Source: a virus. From it: a DNA stretch of 48,152 bases. Positions 1 through 7,964 of this stretch are shown here, in pieces. The position numbers and the translations under genes are program-made. Position 1 is the first letter of the stretch. Each line of letters starts with the position of its first letter. The notes under the pieces are model-generated. The model was not told the DNA's origin. It was given only the letters and a program-made list of their open reading frames with translations, and searched no databases. The DNA is taken from the IMG/VR virus record IMGVR_UViG_3300048837_000334, positions 1 through 48,152 of that record. One strand, given 5' to 3'.

Positions 1-127
1 GAGGAGCGCCGTGGGGCTCACGCGCTGCACATCGTCGGCGTGTGTGGCGTCGTAGAGTTCGCGGGCGCGCGCTTCGATATCCGCCCGGGCGGCCTGCGCC
101 GTGCCGGGATACCCATGCGCCACCGCA
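1..127. repeat. Terminal direct repeat, left copy (circular join)
   Basis: Bases 1-127 are identical to 48026-48152. The repeat lies inside the coding sequence of the giant ejection-type protein, and the reading frame runs straight through when the two ends are overlapped. I infer an assembly overlap of a circular molecule; 127 is also a common k-mer size. A genuine short terminal repeat is possible but less likely, because it would sit in the middle of a gene. Confidence 0.95.
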
Positions 128-1440
128 TCATCGGCCGTGGCCCGCACATAGGCGTCGGGCGTGCGCGCCGTCTCGACGTCCAGCGCGGCGATCATGCGCC
201 GCGCGTCCTCCGTTGAGACATTCAGTTCGCGCGCCACCGCATCCACGCGGGAGTCGGGTGTGGCAGTGGTGTCTGGCGCCGCCGGCGGAACCGGCCCCGT
301 GACTACGTCAGTCCCAGCCTCCGGCGTCGACGCCTGGTCGACGGCCGCAGTCTTCTGACGCGATAGGGACGGTGGGGCGACCGGCGGCGCCGACGGCTGC
401 GCAGTCGGCGTGGGCCGTGGCTGCGCGGTGTCGGTGGTAACTGGCTGCGCCTGCGGGGTGGGCGCCTGCACACGCGGGCGCGTCGTCGCGTCGATGAGGC
501 CGCCCGCCACCGGCCCGGCCACGGCGCCGATGGCCGCCGCCTCGGGGACGCCTTCCCACGTCGGCCGCCCCGTCGCGCGGTTCTGGATGACCTGCTGCCC
601 GCCCTCCTGCGTGCCTTCCGATATGGCGCGCCCCACGACGCCCGCGACGCCGCGCGCGCGCTCGATCAGGGGGATGTTCGTGGCCGACAGGAGCCCGACG
701 TTGAGCGCAGCCGCCTTCGCGGCGGCCGCCTGCGCCTGCTGGGGGTCGCCCGTCTGGCGCAGCACCTCGTTGTACACGGCGGCGCCTTCGACGCCGGCTT
801 CCCCGGCCGTGGCGCCCAGGGCACCCGCGGCGGTGCCCGTCACGCGGGCGGCGAGCGGAGGGAGGACTCGCGACACACCCTGCGTGACGGCACCAGCCAC
901 GGCCCGCCCGGCCATGGCGGCCGGTGCGAGCGCCGCGATGGACCCGGCCACCTGGCCGCCCACCGCGCCCACCTTCTCGACGACATCCTCGGGCGCCAGC
1001 AGTTCGCCGAGGCCCTGCCGTCCGACGTCGAAGACGGCCGCATCCTGTGGGCGCCCCGACAGGCGTGGCAGGACGGCGCTGGCTGGCTCGGCGACGGTGG
1101 ACACCATCGACTGAGCCGCACCCTTCATGAAGCCAGTGGCGAGCCGCGCCGGCGCCTGCTGCACCTGTTCGAGCCGTTCAAGCGTCGTCACCGGCGCGTC
1201 AGGCACCGCCCCAGGCGTGAACGGACGCGGCGCGAGTTGCCCCGCCGACGATGCGCGAGCCTCCGCTTCGAGGTCGCCCTGCCCGAGCGCGATCCGGTCC
1301 TGCTCGGGCTGCAGGCGCACCGTCGGCAGGTCCGGCACGACCCCGACGATGTCGTCCGGGTCGAGGACGGTGGTGCGCCGGGGCGACGGCTCGTCGTCCG
1401 CGAAGCCGGCGATGTCCCCGAGGGCCAGAATCTCAGGCAT
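1..1440 (-). CDS. Giant putative ejection/internal virion polyprotein, N-terminal part (continues at 48025 going down)
   Basis: This is the 5' part of a 1,822-codon gene that starts at ATG 1438-1440 and runs without a stop through base 1 into 48025 and on to 43997. The first 439 codons lie at 124-1440, before the GTG codon at 121-123 (copy at 48146-48148). The residues here are Ala/Gly/Val-rich. They include a stretch of low-charge, hydrophobic or amphipathic helices at about residues 150-260 and a Pro/Thr/Gln-rich linker at about 310-390. Large phage proteins of this kind are usually ejected with the DNA or act as T7 gp16-like internal proteins. That role is inferred from size, position after the tail genes, and the C-terminal domains described in the second entry. 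The gene follows the 354-residue gene with a 2-base gap. Confidence 0.85.
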   Translation of the reverse strand, partial: MPEILALGDIAGFADDEPSPRRTTVLDPDDIVGVVPDLPTVRLQPEQDRIALGQGDLEAEARASSAGQLAPRPFTPGAVPDAPVTTLERLEQVQQAPARLATGFMKGAAQSMVSTVAEPASAVLPRLSGRPQDAAVFDVGRQGLGELLAPEDVVEKVGAVGGQVAGSIAALAPAAMAGRAVAGAVTQGVSRVLPPLAARVTGTAAGALGATAGEAGVEGAAVYNEVLRQTGDPQQAQAAAAKAAALNVGLLSATNIPLIERARGVAGVVGRAISEGTQEGGQQVIQNRATGRPTWEGVPEAAAIGAVAGPVAGGLIDATTRPRVQAPTPQAQPVTTDTAQPRPTPTAQPSAPPVAPPSLSRQKTAAVDQASTPEAGTDVVTGPVPPAAPDTTATPDSRVDAVARELNVSTEDARRMIAALDVETARTPDAYVRATADDAVAHGYPGTAQAARADIEARARELYDATHADDVQRVSPTALL

Positions 1441-1442
1441 GG

Positions 1443-2507
1443 TCAGAACGTTTCGATGCGTCCGTCAGGGAGCACGCGCCGCACGGTCACGGTGCGCCCG
1501 TCGCGCGTCTTCACGCGGTCGCCGGGCTTGTACGGCACCGGCGCCGGCGGGGCCGCACCGCGCGTCGGCTGCCCGGTCGGCGCTCCACGGCCCACGACCA
1601 CCGGCGAGGCCGGCGTGCCCATGCTGCGCGGACGCCCCTCGCGGTCGGCGCGCAACTGCTGGTCTGCCCGATAGGCTTCATCCCCGGCCGCCGCGGCGCC
1701 GGCGTAGTCCTCCGGGCTGTCCCGTAGGTAGGCATCGAAGGCCCGCTGGTAGGCCCGCTCGGACGCATCAGCCGACGTGCGCCGCGACTGCCCGCGCGTC
1801 TCGCGCTCGGCCTCCCGCGTGCGCTGCAGCGTGTCGCTCAGCTTCAGGCGCCCGACGCTCTGTCCGTGGCTGTAGTCCTGCTGGCGCTTCCAGTCTTCAA
1901 ACTTCACGGTGCGCTGCCGCTCGGCCTCGGCCGCCCGGGTCTCCGGGTCCTGCCACTCGTCGCCGTACGTCGGGAGCTTGCCGACCTGCGCCGGCAGCCG
2001 GAGGTGTTCGGGCAGCGCCTCGATCGTGCGTCGCGCGTCGGCCTCCTGCTGGAAGGTCGCGCCCGCCTTCGCGATGCCGGCCTGGCGCGCCGCGTCCTGT
2101 GCGGCCGTGGGGCGCACGCCGGGCGTGCCCGTGCTCGAGGGGAGCACCGGCGACCCGATCGCTTCGAGGCCGAGCGGGTCCTCGACGACCTGCCGGTCTG
2201 TCGTCACGCGATGCCCGAGCCCGAGCCGCTGCGCCTCGTGCAGTTGATTCGGCGTCAGGCTGCCGCCCGGGCCGACGTCGTCGAGCATCTGCGCGTAACT
2301 GCCGCGCAGGTCGGCGTCCTCGAGGCGCTGCTGCGTGCGCTCCTGCAGGCCGAGCTGTCGCATGCGGATCTGGTCCTCGACGGCCTGCCGTGCCGCCAGC
2401 CGCCGCTGCTCCTCTTCGTCCTGCTTGCGCCGCTGGACGAGCCCGTACCCCTGCAGGCCCCCCTGCAAGGCGCCCATGAGGCCCGCCGCGAGATCGCTGC
2501 CTGCCAT
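1443..2507 (-). CDS. Putative internal virion protein, 354 aa
   Basis: I do not recognise the family. The N-terminus is glycine/alanine-rich and could insert in a membrane (residues 1-22). It is followed by a long, highly charged helical region rich in Gln, Arg and Glu, probably coiled coil. The last 30 residues contain 'YKPGDRVKTRDGRTVTVRRV', which looks like a small SH3- or KOW-type beta barrel. The gene sits between two other putative ejection proteins and just before the giant polyprotein gene, so an internal head or ejection role is inferred. A G-rich ribosome binding site (GGGGGCAGG) precedes ATG 2507. Confidence 0.7.
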   Translation of the reverse strand: MAGSDLAAGLMGALQGGLQGYGLVQRRKQDEEEQRRLAARQAVEDQIRMRQLGLQERTQQRLEDADLRGSYAQMLDDVGPGGSLTPNQLHEAQRLGLGHRVTTDRQVVEDPLGLEAIGSPVLPSSTGTPGVRPTAAQDAARQAGIAKAGATFQQEADARRTIEALPEHLRLPAQVGKLPTYGDEWQDPETRAAEAERQRTVKFEDWKRQQDYSHGQSVGRLKLSDTLQRTREAERETRGQSRRTSADASERAYQRAFDAYLRDSPEDYAGAAAAGDEAYRADQQLRADREGRPRSMGTPASPVVVGRGAPTGQPTRGAAPPAPVPYKPGDRVKTRDGRTVTVRRVLPDGRIETF

Positions 2508-2516
2508 CCTGCCCCC

Positions 2517-4484
2517 TTACAGGCCGTAGGCCCGGAACTGACTGTTGATGCCGAACTGCCGGGCCTGCTCCTGCAGGCGCGCGAGGTCGATGCCGGCACC
2601 GACGTCGAACTGGCGCCCGCCCTCGCGCAGTTGCGCGTGCGACAGTTCCATCTGCTGCTGCAGGGCGAGCAGACGGAACGCCAGATCGTCTTTGAATTCC
2701 GTGTTGGCGGTCGCCAGTTGCGTGAGGTCGAGATAGGCCGACAGGTCGATGTCGTACAGGTCGACGAGCTCACCCATCTTCGACGTGACCCAGTCCAGCA
2801 TCAGTTTGTCGCGGCTGATGCCGAGTTCGGCCGCGGCCTGCGCGCTGGCCTCACGGAGCGCCAGCCGGTCAGTCGCCGCCGCCGCCTGGTCGATCTGCAG
2901 CTTGGCCGCGTTGACGACGTTGTTGCTCTGAAGCTGCGCCGCATTGAAGACGTTCTGCTCGTTGGCGAGCGCCGCCTGCAACGCCTGCGCGCTGGCCGTC
3001 TGCTTGTTCGCCTCGCCCGCCTGCGCTTCCGCGAGGCGCCGACGGGAGACCGCATCGCCGTAGGCCGCGCCGATGTTGGCCGCCGCCTGGCGGTCGCCCA
3101 TGTTCGTGCGGGCGGCCTCGATGTCGATCGTGCGGTTGCCGCGCGAGATGGCTTCGTCGCGGTCACGGCGCGCGTTGAGGCGTTCGCTCGCCAGCCACGG
3201 GCTGCTGTCGATGCCCATGCCGTACCCGAGGCCGATCAGGTCTTCGTCGAGCATCTGCGCCTGCTGCGCCTGCTCCTCCCGGCTCGCGCCCTTCAGCATG
3301 TCGACGGTGCGCGCGTCGAGCGATTCCGGGTTGGCCAGCAACTGCTGGATGAGCGCCTGCGTCGCCGCTTCCGTGTCGGCGTCCATGTTCTCGAAGCCGC
3401 CGAACTGGTAGCCCGCCTGCACGGGCGTCGGCGTGTACCCGCCCATCTGGCCGAGCAGTGCCTCGTAGCTGGCCGACGGCAGGTCGTCGGTCGGAATGGC
3501 GCCCGGCGTGTAGCCCGTCGCCTCGGGCGTCCAGTCGGGCAGTGTCGGCGTGGTCGGCCGGGCGCCGGGGTTGATGGACGATGCCCCGCCGACGCCCGCA
3601 CCGGCCGGCAGGCTGAATGCCGCGGGCGCGTAGCCGCCCCCGCCACCCCCGCCGCCACTGTGGCCGCCCTCGGTCAGCCAGCCCCACGACGGGTTCGCCC
3701 CGCCAGCGCCGATGATGGTGTCGATGGTGCGGCCGTCCGGCAAGACGAGCTTGTCGAGGCGATCGGGATGTTCGAGCAGCTTGACCGTGCCGGGGCCGAA
3801 GACGCGGTCGATCTCGGCCATCGCCTGCCGCATGCCGTCGTTGGTCGGCGGGTACTTGTGCAGGATGGACTGCACCGCGCTGTCGCTGTACGGCTGCGTA
3901 CCGCCCCCGCCGGCCGTGGCCTGCGGCGCACCGACGGTGTAGCGGCGGCCGTCCACGACGAGCGTGTCGCCGTCCCACTTCACCTGATGGCCGGCGCCCT
4001 GCAGATCGCTGTAGACCTGTCGCGCGAGCTGGTCCTGCTTCATCGCGCGCTGCTGCGGGTCGGTCGTGCTCCCGAGGTCGGCGACCTGCCGCTGGTACTC
4101 GGACACACGCGCGTAGCCGCGCGCCTCCGGGCTCTGCTGCACGGCCTGCTGCGCGCCCTGCAGCCCGCCCGGGTTGGCCTGATGCGCGGCGAAGTCGTCG
4201 GGGCCGGCCGAGCGCCCGAGGAACTGCTCGTAGGAACTGTTCAGGGCTGCGCTGTCGGCGTCACTCCACCCGCCGACACCAGCCCCGCCCTCCGGGCTCG
4301 TCCCCCGCTGGCCCGTGCGCGGCGTGGCCTGCGACGGGTCGAAGGTCGGCGACGGGTTGATGGTCTTGTCGTAGGTGGCCTGCAGGTCGGCGCCCCACGG
4401 GTCGGCGCCGGTCTGGTAGTTCCCGCCGGTATTCGCGCCCCACGGGTCCTGCTGGTCCTGCTCCCACGGTGACTGCAGCGCCAT
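2517..4484 (-). CDS. Putative internal virion/ejection protein, 655 aa
   Basis: The N-terminal 60 residues are disordered and rich in Gln, Gly, Pro and Trp, with two 'DPWGA' repeats. A segment at about residues 80-120 ('SYEQFLGRSAGPDDFAAH') resembles the DUF4214-type short helical repeat found in large virion and surface proteins. A glycine run (about residues 270-285) forms a hinge. The C-terminal 300 residues are Ala/Gln/Leu-rich and predicted to be one long helical region, as in T7 gp15/gp16-type proteins. Position and composition suggest an ejectosome component; no enzyme motif is visible. Confidence 0.7.
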   Translation of the reverse strand: MALQSPWEQDQQDPWGANTGGNYQTGADPWGADLQATYDKTINPSPTFDPSQATPRTGQRGTSPEGGAGVGGWSDADSAALNSSYEQFLGRSAGPDDFAAHQANPGGLQGAQQAVQQSPEARGYARVSEYQRQVADLGSTTDPQQRAMKQDQLARQVYSDLQGAGHQVKWDGDTLVVDGRRYTVGAPQATAGGGGTQPYSDSAVQSILHKYPPTNDGMRQAMAEIDRVFGPGTVKLLEHPDRLDKLVLPDGRTIDTIIGAGGANPSWGWLTEGGHSGGGGGGGGYAPAAFSLPAGAGVGGASSINPGARPTTPTLPDWTPEATGYTPGAIPTDDLPSASYEALLGQMGGYTPTPVQAGYQFGGFENMDADTEAATQALIQQLLANPESLDARTVDMLKGASREEQAQQAQMLDEDLIGLGYGMGIDSSPWLASERLNARRDRDEAISRGNRTIDIEAARTNMGDRQAAANIGAAYGDAVSRRRLAEAQAGEANKQTASAQALQAALANEQNVFNAAQLQSNNVVNAAKLQIDQAAAATDRLALREASAQAAAELGISRDKLMLDWVTSKMGELVDLYDIDLSAYLDLTQLATANTEFKDDLAFRLLALQQQMELSHAQLREGGRQFDVGAGIDLARLQEQARQFGINSQFRAYGL

Positions 4485-4517
4485 GCGGCGCGTCCGTTTC
4501 TCCGGCCAGGAGACGGG

Positions 4518-5438
4518 TTACTGGTCGAACAGCGAATCGTAGCTCGGCGCCAACGCGGCCTGCGGTGTCGCCTGCCTCTGTAGTTGCCGCAGCACATACA
4601 ACAGACTGGCCTCGCCGACCCACCGATGGCCCGGCTGCCAGCCCTGGCCGCGCAGCATCTCGGTGATTTCATCGGGTGACGGCGAGCGCCCCTGTGTCTC
4701 CTGAATCTGCTGCGCGATGATCTGGCGCGCGTCCTCGACGCTGATGTCGGTCGCGGCGGTCTTGGCGTTCTTGGTCATCGCCCCAATGGCGCCGCCCACG
4801 AGCGCACCGCCTGCCATCGCCCACGGGCCGAACTTGGACATGGCCAGCCCGCCCTTGACTGCGCCACCGCCGACGCCGCCCGCCCCCTCGTTGCGCCGCG
4901 CCACACCCGCCAGCAGTGGCGTCGGGTCGAAGCCACTCGCGCCGGGCGCGCGTGTTGGCGTCGCACTCGTCCCGCCCCGTGGCACGGCAGTGCCCGGCGC
5001 CGGCGGCGGCCCGCCCATTGTGTTGAGGTCGAGGCCGCCCGTCTGTCCCCAGTTGTTCGGGTCGGTCATCGACGGGGCGCCCCGCCCGCTGGCGACGACG
5101 CCCTGCAGCCGCTTGGCGGCCTCGGCCATGTCGGGGTTTGCGGTGTACTCGAACCCGCCTGTGATGGTCGGGGCCTTCACGCCGGGGACGCTGATCTGCG
5201 GCGGCGTGTAGGCGCCGCGGGCAATCAGGTCGAGCGCCCCGAGCGACTGCGCCTGCGCGAGATGATGCCGGTAGGGGTTGAGTTCGGATTCGCGCACGGC
5301 CGCCTGATACCGGCGGTCGAGGTCGTTCTCCTCGCGCGCGTCCTCGCGATCCTCGCGGCGATTCCGGCTCGCGGAGTACGCACCGTAGGCGCCGATGGCG
5401 GCCGTCGCGGCCGGGAGTATCCAGTCACTTTTCGCCAT
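4518..5438 (-). CDS. Putative internal virion protein with N-terminal membrane segment, 306 aa
   Basis: Residues 6-23 ('WILPAATAAIGAYGAYSA') form a likely membrane segment, followed by a very charged helix (residues 25-50). The middle is Pro/Gly-rich. A second apolar, glycine-rich stretch (about residues 195-220, 'AMAGGALVGGAIGAMT') could insert in a membrane. The C-terminal 80 residues look like a compact helical domain. A small protein with membrane-active segments ahead of two larger helical proteins matches the order gp14-gp15-gp16 in T7-like ejectosomes; this is inference from order and composition. The start overlaps the preceding gene by 14 bases. Confidence 0.65.
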   Translation of the reverse strand: MAKSDWILPAATAAIGAYGAYSASRNRREDREDAREENDLDRRYQAAVRESELNPYRHHLAQAQSLGALDLIARGAYTPPQISVPGVKAPTITGGFEYTANPDMAEAAKRLQGVVASGRGAPSMTDPNNWGQTGGLDLNTMGGPPPAPGTAVPRGGTSATPTRAPGASGFDPTPLLAGVARRNEGAGGVGGGAVKGGLAMSKFGPWAMAGGALVGGAIGAMTKNAKTAATDISVEDARQIIAQQIQETQGRSPSPDEITEMLRGQGWQPGHRWVGEASLLYVLRQLQRQATPQAALAPSYDSLFDQ

Positions 5439-5706
5439 GATGGGCCGGTCCTCGTGCGGCGCTGATGTTGCTGGCCTCGATGGCCCGCGCCAGTTGGGCG
5501 TTGGTCGCTTCGAGCATCGTGAACGCCCGGGTGTTGTTGACGACGACTTCGCTGCTCTGCTCCGCGAGGTCCTTGCACGCCTGCGCGAGTTCGGCTTTCG
5601 CCTTCTTCGCCTCGAGGATGTCGCGGCGATAGAGCAGGAACATGAACACGGCGATGAGCCCCCCCACGCCGGTGCCCGCGATCGCTTTCAGGACTTCACT
5701 TTCCAT
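5425..5706 (-). CDS. Small membrane protein with coiled coil; holin candidate, 93 aa
   Basis: I chose ATG 5706 because the upstream sequence in this frame lies inside the neighbouring gene. Residues 8-25 are one hydrophobic membrane span, followed by a basic stretch ('YRRDILEAKKAKAEL') and then an amphipathic helix to the C-terminus. A single span plus charged helix fits class III-type holins, i-spanins or small virion membrane proteins. It sits next to another one-span protein (5696-6055), but the endolysin is about 10 kb away on the circle, so a lysis role is only a possibility. Confidence 0.6.
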   Translation of the reverse strand: MESEVLKAIAGTGVGGLIAVFMFLLYRRDILEAKKAKAELAQACKDLAEQSSEVVVNNTRAFTMLEATNAQLARAIEASNISAARGPAHHGEK

Positions 5707-6055
5707 CGGGCGCCGGCTCCGAGGCGGGTGGCTCCTCGCCCACTGGGATCGCCACGAGCCGGCCAGACTGGCGATCAATCCGAAACCCCGGATGTGCGGC
5801 CTCGATGGCCGCGAAGGTCGCCGCTTCGAGGCGGTCGATCTCGTCCTGTGCGGCTCGGGCCCGGAGTGGTCCCAGTATCGCACGGCAGGCATCGCCTTCC
5901 GCCTGCAACGCGGCCACTTGCCGCGCCAGCGCCAGCTTCTCCAGTCGCACGGTGTCGAGTTCCGTGTAGGCCCGTGGCTGCGACAGGGCGCTCACCGCGG
6001 AGGCGGCGAGGAGCGCGATCTGAATCGCCATCAGGGCGAGCATGGTGCGCTTCAT
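5696..6055 (-). CDS. One-span membrane or secreted coiled-coil protein, 119 aa
   Basis: The N-terminus 'MKRTMLALMAIQIALLAAS' has the basic-then-hydrophobic layout of a signal anchor or Sec leader, with a possible cleavage region near residues 22-26 (SALSQ). The rest is a heptad-like helix with one cysteine, then a short globular tail ending in Pro/Glu. This layout resembles Rz-type i-spanins, but no spanin partner with a lipobox was found. It overlaps the tail fibre gene (4 bases) and the small membrane gene (11 bases). Confidence 0.6.
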   Translation of the reverse strand: MKRTMLALMAIQIALLAASAVSALSQPRAYTELDTVRLEKLALARQVAALQAEGDACRAILGPLRARAAQDEIDRLEAATFAAIEAAHPGFRIDRQSGRLVAIPVGEEPPASEPAPDGK

Positions 6056-7641
6056 GGGCGGGCTCCTTCCAGAAGGTCGACCCGTGCCGCCACCTCCTGC
6101 AGCGCGCGCACGAGCGACGGGAGGAGTTCGTCGTAGCGCAGCGAGAGGGACGCCGGGTTGCTCGTGTTGACGGCCGCGTAGCCGGGCGCCGCCTCGAGCA
6201 CCTGCTGTGCGACGAACCCGTAGTGCGTGGACCCGTCGCGCACGAGTTCGTAGGTGGCCGGCTGCAAGGCCCGGATGAACGCCAACCCGTGCTCGTGGGC
6301 GCGGATGTCCCGCTTGACACGGGCGTCCGAGGTCACATCCGGCGTGTTGACCAGGTAGATCGTGTCGAACCGATTGGTGGACTCGCCCAGGTTCGGTTCC
6401 GGGTTCACACCGCCGAACGGCGTGAGGTCCCGCAGCACGCGCAGATCGCCGTAGACGCTCAGGAGTTCATCCGTGCCGCCGGAGAGTTCGGCAAAGGCGA
6501 TCAACTCGCTCCCGACGACCAGCCCCAACTGGTTCGCGCCAGCACGGTAGAGCCCTGTGTCGGTGTCACTCGTGAAGGACACCCCTGGCGCGAGGTTCGT
6601 CCCGTCAGGAAGGAGGAACGTGCTCGACAGCGTCAGCGAGGCCGCTGACAACGCCCCCGAGAACGTCCCCGTGGTGCCGCTGAAGCCGACCGTGCTCGTG
6701 AGCGCGGACGTCGAGAGCGTCAGGCGGTTGGTGCCACCCGTGGCCCAGCCGAGGCTGTCGGCGCCGGTCCGCCAGAGCCCGGTATCCGGGTCGCCGGTGA
6801 AGCTGTAGCCGGGCAGGGACGCCGTGCCGCTCGCGTTGAGCACGGCCGTCGTGCCAAACGTGGCCGTACCCATCGTCGTCCCGGTCCGGCTGAAGGCGAG
6901 CGCCGTCGCACTGTTGGCGTTGCTGTCGTCGAGCAGGGTGACCAGCAGTTGCTCGGTGTTGCCGAGGAGGCGCCACACCTTGGCGTTCGTGCCCCCGTCC
7001 GTCTCGCGCAGCAGGATCTGCGGATTCGCCGTCGCCACCGTGACCGAGGACCCCGTGAACGTGTACGCCCCGGTGATGGTCTCGTCTGCCGCCACGCGCG
7101 CCAGAATCGACCCGTCCGTGATGCCACTCTCCACGATGCCGGTCAAGGCACTGGTCGCCGTCGTGCCGGCGGCCGTCAGGCGTCCGTCCGCATCGACGGT
7201 GAACGTTGGCACCGCCGTGGTGCCGCCATAGCTGGCGGGGGAGACGGCCGTCGCCGCCAGTTGCGTCGCATCCACGCAGCCCGTGCACGTCAAGGTCGTG
7301 ATCGTCGCCGTGTCGAAAGTGGCGGCCCCGGTCACACTGAGCGTGCCGGTGATGCTGGCATTGCCGCCGATGGTCGCGTGGCGCCCGAGGAAGAAGTCAC
7401 GCGGTCGCGTCGCGCCACTCGCACCGATGTCGTAGGTGGTGTCGGGCGAGAAGAGGAGCGCCCCCGCCATCGTGCCGCCCAGGCGGTTGAGCGCCTGGCT
7501 GTAGATGGTCGAGAAGTTGGTGTTCACCTCTGCGGCCGACGCGACGGTCCCGTCTGAGAAGACGTAGGCCGGACCGGACACCTGCGCGGCAACCGACGCC
7601 GGCAGGAGCAGCACGCACAGACTGAGCAGGACTTGTCGCAT
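6052..7641 (-). CDS. Tail fibre with Sec-type leader and C-terminal S74 intramolecular chaperone, 529 aa
   Basis: The C-terminal 95 residues form a Peptidase_S74 (endosialidase-type) chaperone domain: 'SDARVKRDI' at about residue 440 carries the Ser/Lys pair used for self-cleavage, followed by 'HYGFVAQQVLEA' and a final helix. In this family the domain trimerises the fibre and is then released. The middle is a long Thr/Ser/Gly-rich beta repeat; the motif 'DPDTGLWRTGAD' recurs as 'DTDTGLYRAGAN', typical of fibre shafts. The start ATG 7641 shares a base with the stop of the preceding gene (TGATG). From it the protein begins 'MRQVLLSLCVLLLPASVAAQ', a textbook Sec signal peptide, which is odd for a virion protein made in the cytoplasm. 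A later start would remove it but lacks the coupling. Confidence 0.85.
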   Translation of the reverse strand: MRQVLLSLCVLLLPASVAAQVSGPAYVFSDGTVASAAEVNTNFSTIYSQALNRLGGTMAGALLFSPDTTYDIGASGATRPRDFFLGRHATIGGNASITGTLSVTGAATFDTATITTLTCTGCVDATQLAATAVSPASYGGTTAVPTFTVDADGRLTAAGTTATSALTGIVESGITDGSILARVAADETITGAYTFTGSSVTVATANPQILLRETDGGTNAKVWRLLGNTEQLLVTLLDDSNANSATALAFSRTGTTMGTATFGTTAVLNASGTASLPGYSFTGDPDTGLWRTGADSLGWATGGTNRLTLSTSALTSTVGFSGTTGTFSGALSAASLTLSSTFLLPDGTNLAPGVSFTSDTDTGLYRAGANQLGLVVGSELIAFAELSGGTDELLSVYGDLRVLRDLTPFGGVNPEPNLGESTNRFDTIYLVNTPDVTSDARVKRDIRAHEHGLAFIRALQPATYELVRDGSTHYGFVAQQVLEAAPGYAAVNTSNPASLSLRYDELLPSLVRALQEVAARVDLLEGARP

Positions 7642-7964
7642 CACACAGGCTCCGGAGACTGGCGCAGCCGGTAGAACCACAGCCGCGCGAAGGTGTTGAC
7701 GGTCGAGGACGCGAGGATCGCGATCTCCTCGGTCCAGAGGTCCGGCGTCACGGCGACGACCGGCCCCGTGGCCAGCACGACGAGGACACCATCCGGCACC
7801 GCGCCGACGCCGTGGCGCACCTGCCGCGGGGCATCGGCCACGGGAAAGGTCACCTCGACGGGACGGGCATACGGCACGGCCCACGGCGGCGCCATGTCGC
7901 GGACCACACGCGCGAGGGCTTCGTTGACGTCCGGGTCGGCGTGGCGCTGGCGGGCGGTCGTCAT
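7641..7964 (-). CDS. Hypothetical virion-associated protein, 107 aa
   Basis: I do not recognise the family. The sequence is compact and mixed alpha/beta, with a valine-rich central core ('DGVLVVLATGPVVAVTPD') and no membrane segment. It overlaps the 705-residue tail protein gene by 4 bases upstream and the tail fibre gene by one base (TGATG) downstream, so it is probably a tail component or fibre adaptor. That is inference from position only. Confidence 0.65.
   Translation of the reverse strand: MTTARQRHADPDVNEALARVVRDMAPPWAVPYARPVEVTFPVADAPRQVRHGVGAVPDGVLVVLATGPVVAVTPDLWTEEIAILASSTVNTFARLWFYRLRQSPEPV

Noticed and set aside
1866-4472. An 868-codon plus-strand frame opposite two internal virion genes
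   Set aside because: It is antisense to clearly coding sequence, has strongly biased composition and no domain that I recognise.
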